This document shows, one piece after another, positions 43,211 through 51,387 of a stretch of DNA of 64,000 bases (positions are counted from its first letter, which is position 1; every line of letters starts with the position of its first letter). This DNA comes from Lachnospiraceae bacterium. GTDB taxonomy: Bacteria; Bacillota; Clostridia; Lachnospirales; Lachnospiraceae. The stretch is taken from positions 124,001-188,000 of the forward strand of contig JAFVHP010000037.1 in NCBI GenBank assembly GCA_017474455.1, written 5' to 3'. Under the pieces are notes generated by a model. The model was not told where the DNA came from. It saw nothing but the letters and a program-made list of their open reading frames with translations, and searched no databases. The position numbers and the translations under genes were made by a program.

Positions 43211-44251
43211 ATGACTGGTCAAGTCCGATATATGATCAGAAACTGTCTGGTAAAACTGACAGCTGCTCTGGCGGCAGCTGTCTTTTTGACTGCGGGCTGC
43301 ACAGACGCTGCCGGGATACAGGAGACAGCGGACGGCAATGCGGCCGCAGAAGCACAGCTGCCGTCTGCTTCTGTTATTAACAGGACGATCGCCTGTGACG
43401 GGTTAAAAGATACATATAAACTGGTCTTTATATCGGACCTGCATATCATAGCCGAAGAGGACACCTCCGCTTCAGAAGCACCGGGCAGCAGATATATTGA
43501 TCCGGCCGCGCAGGAGACTGTGGACAGCCGGTATGAAGCCTTTGAAGCAGGCGGCCTTTCTTCCGCCGCGTACTGGCCGGAACTGGTGTCCGGACTGAAC
43601 AGCCTTGAAGCGGATGCCGTGCTCCTGGGCGGGGATATGGTCGATTTCTGCACACCGAATGCCCTGCGCGTTCTTTCTGAAGGGATCGGGATGATCAGCG
43701 CCCCGGTGATGTATGTCAGGGCGGATCACGATACAGGCACCTGGTACAGTGAAGGATCCGTGACTGCGGAAGATGTAAAACAATGGCAGGATGAGGTGGC
43801 AGACAACAGCGATGTGCTGCTCATACAGCTTCCGGAGCTGTGGATCATCGGTTACAACAACAGCACATCTCAGATATCGGCGGACGCGCTTTACTGGGTG
43901 CAGTATTATCTGTCGGAATGCAGGGACAGAGGCATTCCGGCCATCTTCCTTACACACGTGCCTTTCCAGCCGGAAACAGATTTGGGCCTCGCCGGGGCCT
44001 GCAGGCAGTCGCCGGACGGCAGGAACCTGTTCTGGGGACCGGACGGGTATCATTATCCGGATTCGAATACGGCGGACCTGATCGATCTTCTCTATGCGGA
44101 TGATTCACCCGTTGCGGCTGTACTTGCCGGGCATCTCCATTTCGGATATGAAGGCCCGCTGGCAGATAACGCCGTGCATACCATGCAGTATATCGGCGAA
44201 CCGGCGTTTGCCCATAAGATCACTGTTTTTACGATAACAGGGAAGGAATGA
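43211..44251 (+). CDS. Calcineurin-like metallophosphoesterase lipoprotein
   Basis: The roughly 346-residue protein has a lipoprotein signal (LTAALAAAVFLTAGC) and a calcineurin-like domain: VFISDLHI, LLGGDMVDF, RADHDTG, LTHVPF and LAGHLHFG. The usual GNHD motif is RADHD here, so the Asn metal ligand is changed. AGGAG lies five bases before ATG 43211, and an overlapping ATG at 43208 is possible. It follows xpt closely, but a link to purine salvage is unproven. A cell-surface phosphatase role is inferred. Confidence 0.8.
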   Translation: MTGQVRYMIRNCLVKLTAALAAAVFLTAGCTDAAGIQETADGNAAAEAQLPSASVINRTIACDGLKDTYKLVFISDLHIIAEEDTSASEAPGSRYIDPAAQETVDSRYEAFEAGGLSSAAYWPELVSGLNSLEADAVLLGGDMVDFCTPNALRVLSEGIGMISAPVMYVRADHDTGTWYSEGSVTAEDVKQWQDEVADNSDVLLIQLPELWIIGYNNSTSQISADALYWVQYYLSECRDRGIPAIFLTHVPFQPETDLGLAGACRQSPDGRNLFWGPDGYHYPDSNTADLIDLLYADDSPVAAVLAGHLHFGYEGPLADNAVHTMQYIGEPAFAHKITVFTITGKE

Positions 44252-44252
44252 A

Positions 44253-45362
44253 TTGAAATACCGGATCGACCGCTCTGCCGGCGCTGCGCCGGCATACATG
44301 CAGCTCTATGAACAGCTCCGCCGTGACATCACCGGCGGTGTGCTTGAATTCGGGGATAAACTTCCTTCCAAGAGGCTGCTTTCCGAAGAAACGGGGGCCG
44401 GCCTGATCACGGTCGAGCATGCCTATGCACTGCTGGAAGAGGAAGGCTATCTGGAAGCCAGGCAGCGGAGCGGGTACTATGTGATCTATACGGAAGCGGA
44501 CAGCCTGCCGGAAAGGACAGGACCGGATGCGGCCGGGATTGGGCGGCGGTATGAAGGGGCAGTCTCCGGCAGCGCGATCACAGAGCGTGATCCGGAAGAA
44601 TTCCCTTTTTCTGTTTATGCCAGGACGATGAGACGGATCCTCCTGGATTATTCGGACAGGATCCTGGAGCCCTCTCCGGGAGCCGGCTGCACCGAACTCA
44701 GACAGGCGCTGGCATCCTATCTTTTACGAAGCCGCGGCATGGACGTGCGGCCGGAGCAGATCCTGATCGGTGCAGGCGCGGAATACCTGTACACCATGGC
44801 TGTAAGGATACTGGGCAGGGAAAAAAGGTATGCCATCGAAGACCCTTCCTACAATAAGATCAGGCTTGTCTATGAGGCAGAGGGAGTCAGTGTGGAAGCG
44901 CTGGAACTGGGGCCGGACGGGATCGTCAGCAGCCGGCTGCGCGAATGCACTGCCGATATCCTGCATGTAACGCCCTTTACCAGCTACCCGAGCGGGATAA
45001 CCGCGACGGCTTCAAAGAGAAAAGAATATATCCGGTGGGCGCTGGAGCGGGATGCCTATGTGATCGAGGATGATTACAATTCGGAATTTTCTATATCCAC
45101 AAAAGCGGAAGACACGCTGTTCCTGCTCGAACCCGAACGCCACGTCATTTATATGAACACCTTCAGCCGGACCATATCCCCGTCGGTCAGGATCGGCTAT
45201 ATGGTACTGCCGGGCGAAAGATACCGGGCAATGCTGGAAAAGAACGCTTTCTATGCCTGTACCGTGCCTGTGTTCGAACAGCTCGTACTGGCCCGCTTCA
45301 TCGAGGACGGGGACTTTGAAAGACATATCAACCGGGTAAGGAGAAAGAGGAGACGGAAGTAA
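44253..45362 (+). pseudogene. MocR/GntR-type regulator with aminotransferase-like domain, C-terminally truncated
   Basis: The 369-codon frame starts with a winged-helix GntR domain (PAYMQLYEQLRRDITGGVL, ITVEHAYALLEEEGY). An aminotransferase-like fold follows from residue about 120 (GCTELRQALASYL, HVTPFTSYPSG and EDDYNSEFS). It ends at HINRVRRKRRRK, where relatives continue for about 100 more residues, so the C-terminal lobe is missing. No downstream frame supplies the missing part; a long palindromic element starts 14 bases after the stop. The start is TTG 44253, with GGAAGGA upstream. It is probably inactive or altered. Confidence 0.7.
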
Positions 45363-45375
45363 GTTTAATAGGTCC

Positions 45376-45534
45376 GGCCTCACAGATCATATGTGCCCTG
45401 CGGGACGCTTTCGCTATGATGCCGCTGGTCACGTTACATAACGCAGCAAAACGGGCGGTCTCCGCCCGTTTTTTACGCTGCGTAAGTAACGACCGCGGCA
45501 TAATCCGCGCAGGGCACATATGATCTGTAAGGCC
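45376..45534. repeat. Long palindromic element with internal terminator
   Basis: This 159-base imperfect hairpin has nested arms: GGCCT/AGGCC at the ends, a perfect 20-base pair of arms (45383-45402 and 45508-45527), ATGATGCCGC/GCGGCATAAT, CGTTAC/GTAACG and ACGCAGC/GCTGCGT. At the tip sits a terminator, AACGGGCGG (45450-45458) with CCGCCCGTT (45462-45470) and six T. It looks like a MITE/REP-type mobile palindrome or a structured RNA, and it abuts the truncated MocR gene. With the promoter at 45639 it accounts for the 45363-45770 gap. Confidence 0.7.
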
Positions 45535-45638
45535 GTCATTAACAAACTATAGCTGTCCATAAATATTGAGTGCACGATCAAATTTGTTTGAGTGAATAGA
45601 AACAGGGTGTTGAATGATGCTCGTATTGCTCAAAATTA

Positions 45639-45667
45639 TTCACAGATAATGGCGGGTGTGGTATAAT
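45639..45667 (+). promoter_or_regulatory. Promoter of the second beta-alpha (deglycosidase-like) operon
   Basis: TTCACA (45639-45644), a 17-base spacer and a perfect TATAAT (45662-45667). Transcription would start near 45674, about 95 bases before the beta-subunit-like gene. Confidence 0.65.
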
Positions 45668-45770
45668 TAATAAGCTATATTATGAACGACCTGAAGAGAA
45701 CACGGGCCTGTTCGTAAAGGTGGCAGAAGTGTATAAGGGTTTACTTTTAGGAAAGGAGTGAAGTAAGAGT

Positions 45771-46220
45771 ATGTTTGACAGCTTTCTGGTAAGAAGCGAT
45801 TCACTGGAGAACGTATATGACGCGTCCGGAAAGGCAGTCGGATTCAAGTTCGGCGTAAGGCTTTCCAACTACCGCGGAATCTATGTTTCCCTAGTCAATG
45901 ACTTTTATGTCTGCATGGACGGGGAAGAATTCAGCACGGAGGATTACTGCCTCGAGCTGAACGGAATGCCGCCCAGAACTATGGAAGAGCTTATCAAATA
46001 TCCCTTTGAACACTGGGATCTGCAGGATGAGGCAATGCTGTATGTAAAGAAAGAAGGCGGACTTGCACCCGGTATGCACAGCCTGGATTATCTTCCTTCC
46101 ACTATGGACGCATACGGATATCAGGCACATGATGACGAATGGGTCGTCAATCCTCCGAAGCCCGGCAAAGGCGGCGGCAAGCAGATGAGGCCCTGCCATT
46201 TCGATCTTGAGCTTCAGTAA
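45771..46220 (+). CDS. C-glycoside deglycosidase beta-subunit-like protein (DUF6379/CGDB), second copy
   Basis: The 149-residue cytoplasmic protein is clearly paralogous to the product of the 8920 gene: MFDSFLV, AVGFKFGVRLSNYRGIYVSLVN, PPRTMEELI, FEHWDL, EGGLAPGMHSL and DDEWVVNPP. GAAAGGAG precedes the ATG. The alpha-type gene starts 12 bases later, the same beta-then-alpha order as known deglycosidase operons. The two are presumably subunits of one enzyme. Substrate is unknown. Confidence 0.8.
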   Translation: MFDSFLVRSDSLENVYDASGKAVGFKFGVRLSNYRGIYVSLVNDFYVCMDGEEFSTEDYCLELNGMPPRTMEELIKYPFEHWDLQDEAMLYVKKEGGLAPGMHSLDYLPSTMDAYGYQAHDDEWVVNPPKPGKGGGKQMRPCHFDLELQ

Positions 46221-46232
46221 GAAGGGAGGAAG

Positions 46233-47306
46233 ATGACAATGATCAAAAGAGGTGTATCATTATACAGCTATCAGCAGAATGAATTCTTTCATACCATGAC
46301 ATGGAAGGATGAACTTAAGGAAGTCGCGAACAATCTTCGCGGCGCAGACGGGATCGAGATCATCAGCGAATGCACGATCCCCCATTATCCCATGCCGCCG
46401 GAGAGCTTCTTCTTCGAGTGGAACAATGAGATCGCAAGATGGGGCCTGACACCCACAACGATGGATACCTACATGGACACCCTGCAGTTCCGCGATCATG
46501 TCCTGACCGATGCGGAGTGTGCCGAGAGGCTTAAATATGATATCAGACTGGCCAAGAAGATGGGCTTCAGGAACATGCGCCTTTGCCACAATGTTCCCCT
46601 TAAAGCAGTGGAGATAGCCCTTCCCCTTGCTGAGGAACTGGATATCCGCCTGACGAATGAAGTCCATGCACCGAGCCCGATCAAGCCTAAGAGGGGCGTT
46701 GACTGGGGCGAGACAGTTGCCAGGGATATCGCGTTCATCCAGAGGACCGGGACAAAGCACTACGGACTTCAGCCTGACATGGGTATTTTCCAGAACAAGC
46801 CCTGCCGTGTCATGCTCGCATATGCGCTCCGTGCCGGCCTGTCAAAAGACGATTCTTTCAAGGCAGCGGATGAGGTCCTTGTAAAATATGATGAAATCGG
46901 AGAAGACAGAGAAGCATTCTTCGCATGGGGCAAAGAAGCTTATCCGGATCTTTTCGCATCCAGGTATGCCAGCTTCATGTTCAGAGGCGCATCTGCCGAT
47001 CCGCTGGATCTGTATGACATTATCCCTTATATCTACTGCATCCACGGCAAGTTCTATGAAATGACCGAGATCCCCGGCAAGCCCGGCCAGTACGAAGACA
47101 AGTCGATCATGTATCCCGAAGTTATCGGCATCCTTGCCGACTGCGGTTATGACGGATATATCGATTCCGAATATGAGGGCCAGAGGAGCCAGCAGGATAT
47201 GGGCTATGAAGGACTTCCGAATGAAGTAGAGGAAGTCAGGCGCCATCATGAAATGCTCTCCAGGCTGATCGCGGAAGCGGATCATAAGAATAAGAGTAAA
47301 CAGTAA
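46233..47306 (+). CDS. C-glycoside deglycosidase alpha-subunit-like TIM-barrel protein, second copy
   Basis: The 357-residue TIM barrel is closely similar to the 10963 product. It starts MIKRGVSLYSYQQNEFF. The presumed metal/catalytic set is E143-V-H145 (NEVHAP), D182 (QPDMG), H271 (IHGKFYEM) and E313 (DSEYEG), ending VRRHHEMLSRL. It has a longer insertion around residues 200-245. GGAGGAAG precedes the ATG. It forms a two-gene operon with the beta gene, with promoter at 45639 and terminator at 47349. Substrate may differ from that of the first locus. Confidence 0.8.
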   Translation: MTMIKRGVSLYSYQQNEFFHTMTWKDELKEVANNLRGADGIEIISECTIPHYPMPPESFFFEWNNEIARWGLTPTTMDTYMDTLQFRDHVLTDAECAERLKYDIRLAKKMGFRNMRLCHNVPLKAVEIALPLAEELDIRLTNEVHAPSPIKPKRGVDWGETVARDIAFIQRTGTKHYGLQPDMGIFQNKPCRVMLAYALRAGLSKDDSFKAADEVLVKYDEIGEDREAFFAWGKEAYPDLFASRYASFMFRGASADPLDLYDIIPYIYCIHGKFYEMTEIPGKPGQYEDKSIMYPEVIGILADCGYDGYIDSEYEGQRSQQDMGYEGLPNEVEEVRRHHEMLSRLIAEADHKNKSKQ

Positions 47307-47348
47307 GCACTGATGCTGCAGTATGCAGACAGTATCCGACTGAACGAA

Positions 47349-47396
47349 AGACCGTGCGGTATACCCGGGTTTCATCGGGTACCGCACGGTCTTTTT
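47349..47396 (+). terminator. Intrinsic terminator of the second beta-alpha operon
   Basis: AGACCGTGCGGTA (47349-47361) and CCCG pair with CGGG and TACCGCACGGTCT (47380-47392), followed by T. Confidence 0.92.
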
Positions 47397-47410
47397 GTCG
47401 GTGAAGTCAA

Positions 47411-47439
47411 TTGACAAACACCGAATATTCAATCATAGT
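47411..47439 (+). promoter_or_regulatory. Probable promoter of the MFS transporter gene
   Basis: A perfect TTGACA (47411-47416), a 17-base spacer and CATAGT (47434-47439), just after the preceding terminator and about 80 bases before the gene. Confidence 0.55.
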
Positions 47440-47517
47440 TAAACTGCCTGTTTACACATCGGCTCAGGCTCCGGGCTTTGCTGATGGAGATGTTAAAGAA
47501 ACGGAGAATGTACGATC

Positions 47518-48723
47518 ATGTCAAATAAAAAGAAATTATGGGCGCTTGCGGTGATTATGATCTCCCTGCTGCAGATGCACGGTGTAGGTATGTCGGCCAT
47601 GCTGGCGCAGATCGGGAAAGCGTTTCCGGAAGCCCCGGACTCAAAGATCCAGTTTATCCAGACTTTGCCGGCACTGTTCGTGCTGCTGACGATCATTCCG
47701 TCTTCTTTCCTCGCGAGGAAGATCAAGCACAGGTATCTGTGCGCTTTCGGTGCGGCTGTTGTATCGGCATTCGCGATTCTCGGCGCGCTGTTTCACAATT
47801 CAGTCGGTATCCTTTATCTGTGGTCGATCGTCCTGGGTATCGGTGCCGGCTTCACAGTTACAGTCGGCACTATCGTTATCGATGACCTGTTCGTCGGTTC
47901 CGAGAAGGTAACCGTCCTTGGCCTGCAGGCCTTCGCTGCCAGTGCCGGTACCATGCTTATCACCTTTATCAGCGGCAGACTGGTACAGAAAAACTGGTAT
48001 CTCGGTTATCTGGCTTATCTCATCGCGCTGATCCCTTTATTTGCGAGCCTGTTCTTCCTGAAAAATTCTCAGGAGGAAGTGGAAGCGGAGAGACAGAAAG
48101 CAAAGAACAGAGGAGCAGGCGGAGCGGCCTCGTCCGAAGAGAAGTGCTATGTTCCGGGTGTCATCTTTTCCGTAATCTTTGCCTTCATGATGGGCGTTAT
48201 CTACAACGTCCTCAATACGAACATCGGTTATTATCTTTCCGAAAAAGGCATTGGCAATTCCGGTACGGCCGGTACAATGATGACTGTATTTCTTCTGTTC
48301 TCAGGCCTTATGGGACTGGTTGTAGGTTTCCTGACGAAGAAGATCGGCCTGTTTACAGTTGGCGTGGGGTTTGCTGCCATGTGCCTGGGCGACTTTCTCG
48401 TTTCGATCAGCCCCAATGTCCCGCCGGTAGTCATCGGCGGCATGCTGGCCTGCTGCGGCATACCTTTTGTTATGCCCGTCGTACTGGCAAATGCCACACA
48501 GACGGGAGGCAGGATCTCATCCATGGCACTGACTATGACACTGATGGGTGCGCAGCTTGGCAACTTCGCTTCTCCGGTACTTACGACTGTTGCTGCGAAG
48601 GTATTTCATTCTGATATGGTCGTATACCGTTACCGACTGGCCGCTGTCATCTCCTTCATCTGTGTGGTCTGCGTAGTCGCTTATGCCCTCAGCCAGAAAA
48701 AACGGGCAAAAGCACTAGCGTAA
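47518..48723 (+). CDS. Major facilitator superfamily transporter
   Basis: The 401-residue protein has about 12 membrane segments. The first half carries LFVLLTIIPSSFLARKIKHRYL, a loop-2-type motif after helix 2. A charged central loop (QEEVEAERQKAKNRGAGG) separates the halves. It lies directly after the second deglycosidase-like operon but has its own promoter. Import of the glycoside or export of the released aglycone is plausible from context only. The next gene is a MATE efflux protein. Confidence 0.88.
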   Translation: MSNKKKLWALAVIMISLLQMHGVGMSAMLAQIGKAFPEAPDSKIQFIQTLPALFVLLTIIPSSFLARKIKHRYLCAFGAAVVSAFAILGALFHNSVGILYLWSIVLGIGAGFTVTVGTIVIDDLFVGSEKVTVLGLQAFAASAGTMLITFISGRLVQKNWYLGYLAYLIALIPLFASLFFLKNSQEEVEAERQKAKNRGAGGAASSEEKCYVPGVIFSVIFAFMMGVIYNVLNTNIGYYLSEKGIGNSGTAGTMMTVFLLFSGLMGLVVGFLTKKIGLFTVGVGFAAMCLGDFLVSISPNVPPVVIGGMLACCGIPFVMPVVLANATQTGGRISSMALTMTLMGAQLGNFASPVLTTVAAKVFHSDMVVYRYRLAAVISFICVVCVVAYALSQKKRAKALA

Positions 48724-48745
48724 AAAATGTATCAGGAAGGATATA

Positions 48746-50155
48746 ATGACAACTTCAGTGCCGCGCAGACCGCGCGGAGACAATGCCGGCAGATTATTTG
48801 ACCGAAACAGGATCGATTTCAGCGATCTGCTGTTTGATAGTATTTCTTTGAAAAAGCTGCTCCTCCCGCTGATCGTGGAGCAGCTTCTTACTTCTTTTAT
48901 GGGAATGGCGGATACGATGATGATATCCAGGGTCGGCAGCGCTGCCATTTCCGCTGTTTCCCTGGTCGATTCCATTAATATCCTGGTGATCCAGGTCTTC
49001 GCCGCGCTGGCGACGGGGGGAACGATCGTCTGTTCACAGTATATCGGCCATGGGGACAAAGCCCGGACCAACAGCGCGGCCAGACAGGTCGTGCTGACGA
49101 TCCTTTTCATTTCCTGTCTTGCGGCAGCTGCCTGCATGATATTCTGTACGCCGATCCTGCGGCTGGTGTTCGGGACGGTGGAAGAAGCCGTCATGCGCAA
49201 TTCGCAGGTGTACTTCCTGGTGACGGCAGCATCTTTCCCGTTCCTTGCGCTGTTCCAGGCCGGGGCGGCGTTCTACAGAGCAGGCGGCAACAGCCGTTTC
49301 CCGATGACAGTCTCCGTTATCTGCAACGCCGTTAACATTGCCGGTAATGCCATCTTCATTTTCGTGTTTCACTGGGGCGTTTTCGGCGCCGCGCTGTCAA
49401 CTTTGATATCACGCATACTTCTGGCTGTTATCGTGTTTGCTTTCCTGAGGCTGCCCAGACAGATCATCGTGATCGACAGATACCTGTCAATGCGCCCGGA
49501 TTTCACTGTCATCCTGAAGATCCTGTCGGTCGGGATCCCGGCAGGGATAGAAAGCGGTATGTTCCAGTTTGGCAAACTGGCCATCCAGTCGTCTGTATCG
49601 ACGCTGGGAACAGCGGCGATCGCGGCCCAGGCTATGACTAATATCCTGGAAAACCTGAACGGGATCGCCGGTATCGGCATCGGGCTCGGGCTCATGACTG
49701 TAGTGGGCCAGTGTATCGGCGCGGGCCGGACGGAAGAAGCGAAATACTATATTGTAAAAATATATCTGATCGGAGAGGCAGCAGTGACTGCTTCCTGCCT
49801 GTTCGTATATGCGATCACAAGGCCGGTGGTATGGCTCGCCGGAATGGAACCCGCGAGCGCGGATATGTGTATCTGGATGATGGGCTGGATCACCCTGGTC
49901 AAACCTGTCGTTTGGTCGGCTGCCTTTATTGTGCCCTATGGCTTCAGGGGGGCCGGCGATGTGAAATTCAACATGATCATGTCCAGTTTAAGTATGTGGC
50001 TCTGCCGGGTCGTCCTGGCGACTATTCTGATAAGGGTCTGCGGCTTCGGACCGATCGCGGTCTGGATCGGCATGTTCTCTGACTGGACGATCCGCGCCAT
50101 TATTCATTATTTCCGGTTCAGATCCGGCAGATGGCTGAACCATGCGGTGATATGA
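48746..50155 (+). CDS. MATE-family multidrug/metabolite efflux transporter
   Basis: The 469-residue protein has about 12 membrane segments in two halves, with the MATE pattern: LLLPLIVEQLLTSFMGMADTMMISRVG near the start and ALSTLISRILLAV at the end of the first half. The second half begins IPAGIESGMFQFGKLAIQS and includes GIGIGLGLMTVVGQCIGAGR. Such proteins export drugs or small aromatics using Na+ or H+. It follows the MFS gene after 22 bases, so the two may be co-transcribed. Aglycone export is possible but unproven. Confidence 0.92.
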   Translation: MTTSVPRRPRGDNAGRLFDRNRIDFSDLLFDSISLKKLLLPLIVEQLLTSFMGMADTMMISRVGSAAISAVSLVDSINILVIQVFAALATGGTIVCSQYIGHGDKARTNSAARQVVLTILFISCLAAAACMIFCTPILRLVFGTVEEAVMRNSQVYFLVTAASFPFLALFQAGAAFYRAGGNSRFPMTVSVICNAVNIAGNAIFIFVFHWGVFGAALSTLISRILLAVIVFAFLRLPRQIIVIDRYLSMRPDFTVILKILSVGIPAGIESGMFQFGKLAIQSSVSTLGTAAIAAQAMTNILENLNGIAGIGIGLGLMTVVGQCIGAGRTEEAKYYIVKIYLIGEAAVTASCLFVYAITRPVVWLAGMEPASADMCIWMMGWITLVKPVVWSAAFIVPYGFRGAGDVKFNMIMSSLSMWLCRVVLATILIRVCGFGPIAVWIGMFSDWTIRAIIHYFRFRSGRWLNHAVI

Positions 50156-50181
50156 TCAGGATATCTGACTTTTCGTGAACT

Positions 50182-50322
50182 GTCCGTCAGGCTGATGTAA
50201 CGGTTCTCCGTGCCTTATGCCGCGGCCGGTACTTGGGGACCGTCCTTCAGGTCCCTTATGTACCGTTGCCAGCGGCATCAGAGCGGGAGCGTGCCGGAGA
50301 ACTGTGCATCAGCCCGGCGGAC
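50182..50322. repeat. Second long palindromic element (nested hairpin)
   Basis: This 141-base stretch folds as one hairpin through nested arms: GTCCG/CGGAC, GCTGATG/CATCAGC, GTTCTCCG/CGGAGAAC, ATGCCGC/GCGGCAT, GGTAC/GTACC and GGGACC/GGTCCC (50236-50241 with 50250-50255). It fills the gap between the MATE gene and the acetyltransferase gene. Its primary sequence differs from the element at 45376, but size and layout are alike. A mobile palindrome or a structured leader RNA are both possible. Confidence 0.65.
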
Positions 50323-50342
50323 AATGCAAAAAGGAGTTTATA

Positions 50343-50894
50343 ATGACTGAGTTGGAAAAACAGAAATCCTTGGAGGAATACTGGAATAACGATCCGGAGA
50401 TCGTAGAGGCAAAGAAGCGTGCCAGGATGATCACACAGATGATCAACCAGACTCCGGCAGAAGATACGGGAAAGATCTTTGACATTGCCTGTGAACTGTT
50501 CGGATCGTGCGGTAAAGGGCTCTATATCAAGCCGCCTTTCTACTGTGATTTCGGATACAACATACACGTCGGGGAAAACTGCATTATCAATTTCCAGTGT
50601 GTGCTTCTGGATGAAGCCCCCATCATCATAGGCGACAATTGTATGATAGGACCGATGACAGGGCTGTACACCGTCAGCCATCCGCTGGATCCGGAACGCA
50701 GGGCAGCAGGATATGTTTCGGGGAAGCCCATCGTGCTTGAAAACAATGTCTGGATAGGCGGCAGCTGTACGATCCTGCCCGGTGTGACGATCGGTGAAAA
50801 TGCCGTCATCGGCGCGGGTGCTGTCGTTACGAAGGATATACCGGCAAATACCGTGGCCGCCGGCAATCCGGCAAAAGTATTAAGAAAGCTCTGA
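50343..50894 (+). CDS. Sugar O-acetyltransferase (LacA/Maa-type, left-handed beta-helix)
   Basis: The 183-residue enzyme transfers acetyl from acetyl-CoA to a sugar. An N-terminal helical cap (residues 1-60) is followed by hexapeptide-repeat turns (IIIGDNCMIGP, PIVLENNVWIGGSCTILPGVTIGENAVIGAGAVVTKDI), with the catalytic His in YTVSHPLDPE. ATG 50343 follows AAGGAG; the open frame upstream runs inside the palindromic element and is not used. Sugar acceptor unknown. Confidence 0.93.
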   Translation: MTELEKQKSLEEYWNNDPEIVEAKKRARMITQMINQTPAEDTGKIFDIACELFGSCGKGLYIKPPFYCDFGYNIHVGENCIINFQCVLLDEAPIIIGDNCMIGPMTGLYTVSHPLDPERRAAGYVSGKPIVLENNVWIGGSCTILPGVTIGENAVIGAGAVVTKDIPANTVAAGNPAKVLRKL

Positions 50895-50987
50895 ACCGGA
50901 CGACCGGCCCGGGATGGTGTTGTTGTACCCTGATACGGTGATATAATTTAATTTGTATCAAAGCATTTGAATTCGGAGGTATTTATC

Positions 50988-51356
50988 ATGAAAGTAATCT
51001 CAACCGCTAACGCACCTGCAGCCATCGGCCCTTATTCCCAGGGGATGGTCGCGAACGGCATCGTATACTCATCGGGCCAGATACCGGTGGATCCCGCAAC
51101 GGGCAATGTGCCGGAAGGCATCGCCGCCCAGGCAGAGCAGAGCTGCAAAAATGTCGCCGCTGTTATCGAAGCGGGCGGAAGTTCCATGGAAAAAGTCATT
51201 AAGACCACATGCTTTATCGCCGATATGGGCGATTTTGCAGATTTCAACGCTGTATATGAGAAGTATTTCGTAAGCAAACCGGCCAGGAGCTGCGTAGCCG
51301 TTAAAGCGCTTCCCAAGGGCGTACTCTGCGAGATCGAAGCGATCGCGGAACTCTGA
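50988..51356 (+). CDS. ridA: RidA-family reactive intermediate deaminase
   Basis: The 122-residue protein hydrolyses reactive enamines/imines made by PLP enzymes. Motifs: NAPAAIGPYSQG, VYSSGQIP, NVAAVIEAGGSSMEKVIKTT and the C-terminal RSCVAVKALPKG (active-site Arg) and EIEAIAEL. ATG 50988 follows GGAGG. A PLP-dependent aminotransferase gene comes next, a common and sensible pairing. Confidence 0.95.
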   Translation: MKVISTANAPAAIGPYSQGMVANGIVYSSGQIPVDPATGNVPEGIAAQAEQSCKNVAAVIEAGGSSMEKVIKTTCFIADMGDFADFNAVYEKYFVSKPARSCVAVKALPKGVLCEIEAIAEL

Positions 51357-51387
51357 TCATCCTGACTGATCATATTGGTGGGGAATT

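Noticed and set aside
50217..50342. N-terminal extension of the acetyltransferase from an upstream ATG
   Set aside because: The extension is encoded by the palindromic element; the family N-terminus and AAGGAG site fit ATG 50343.
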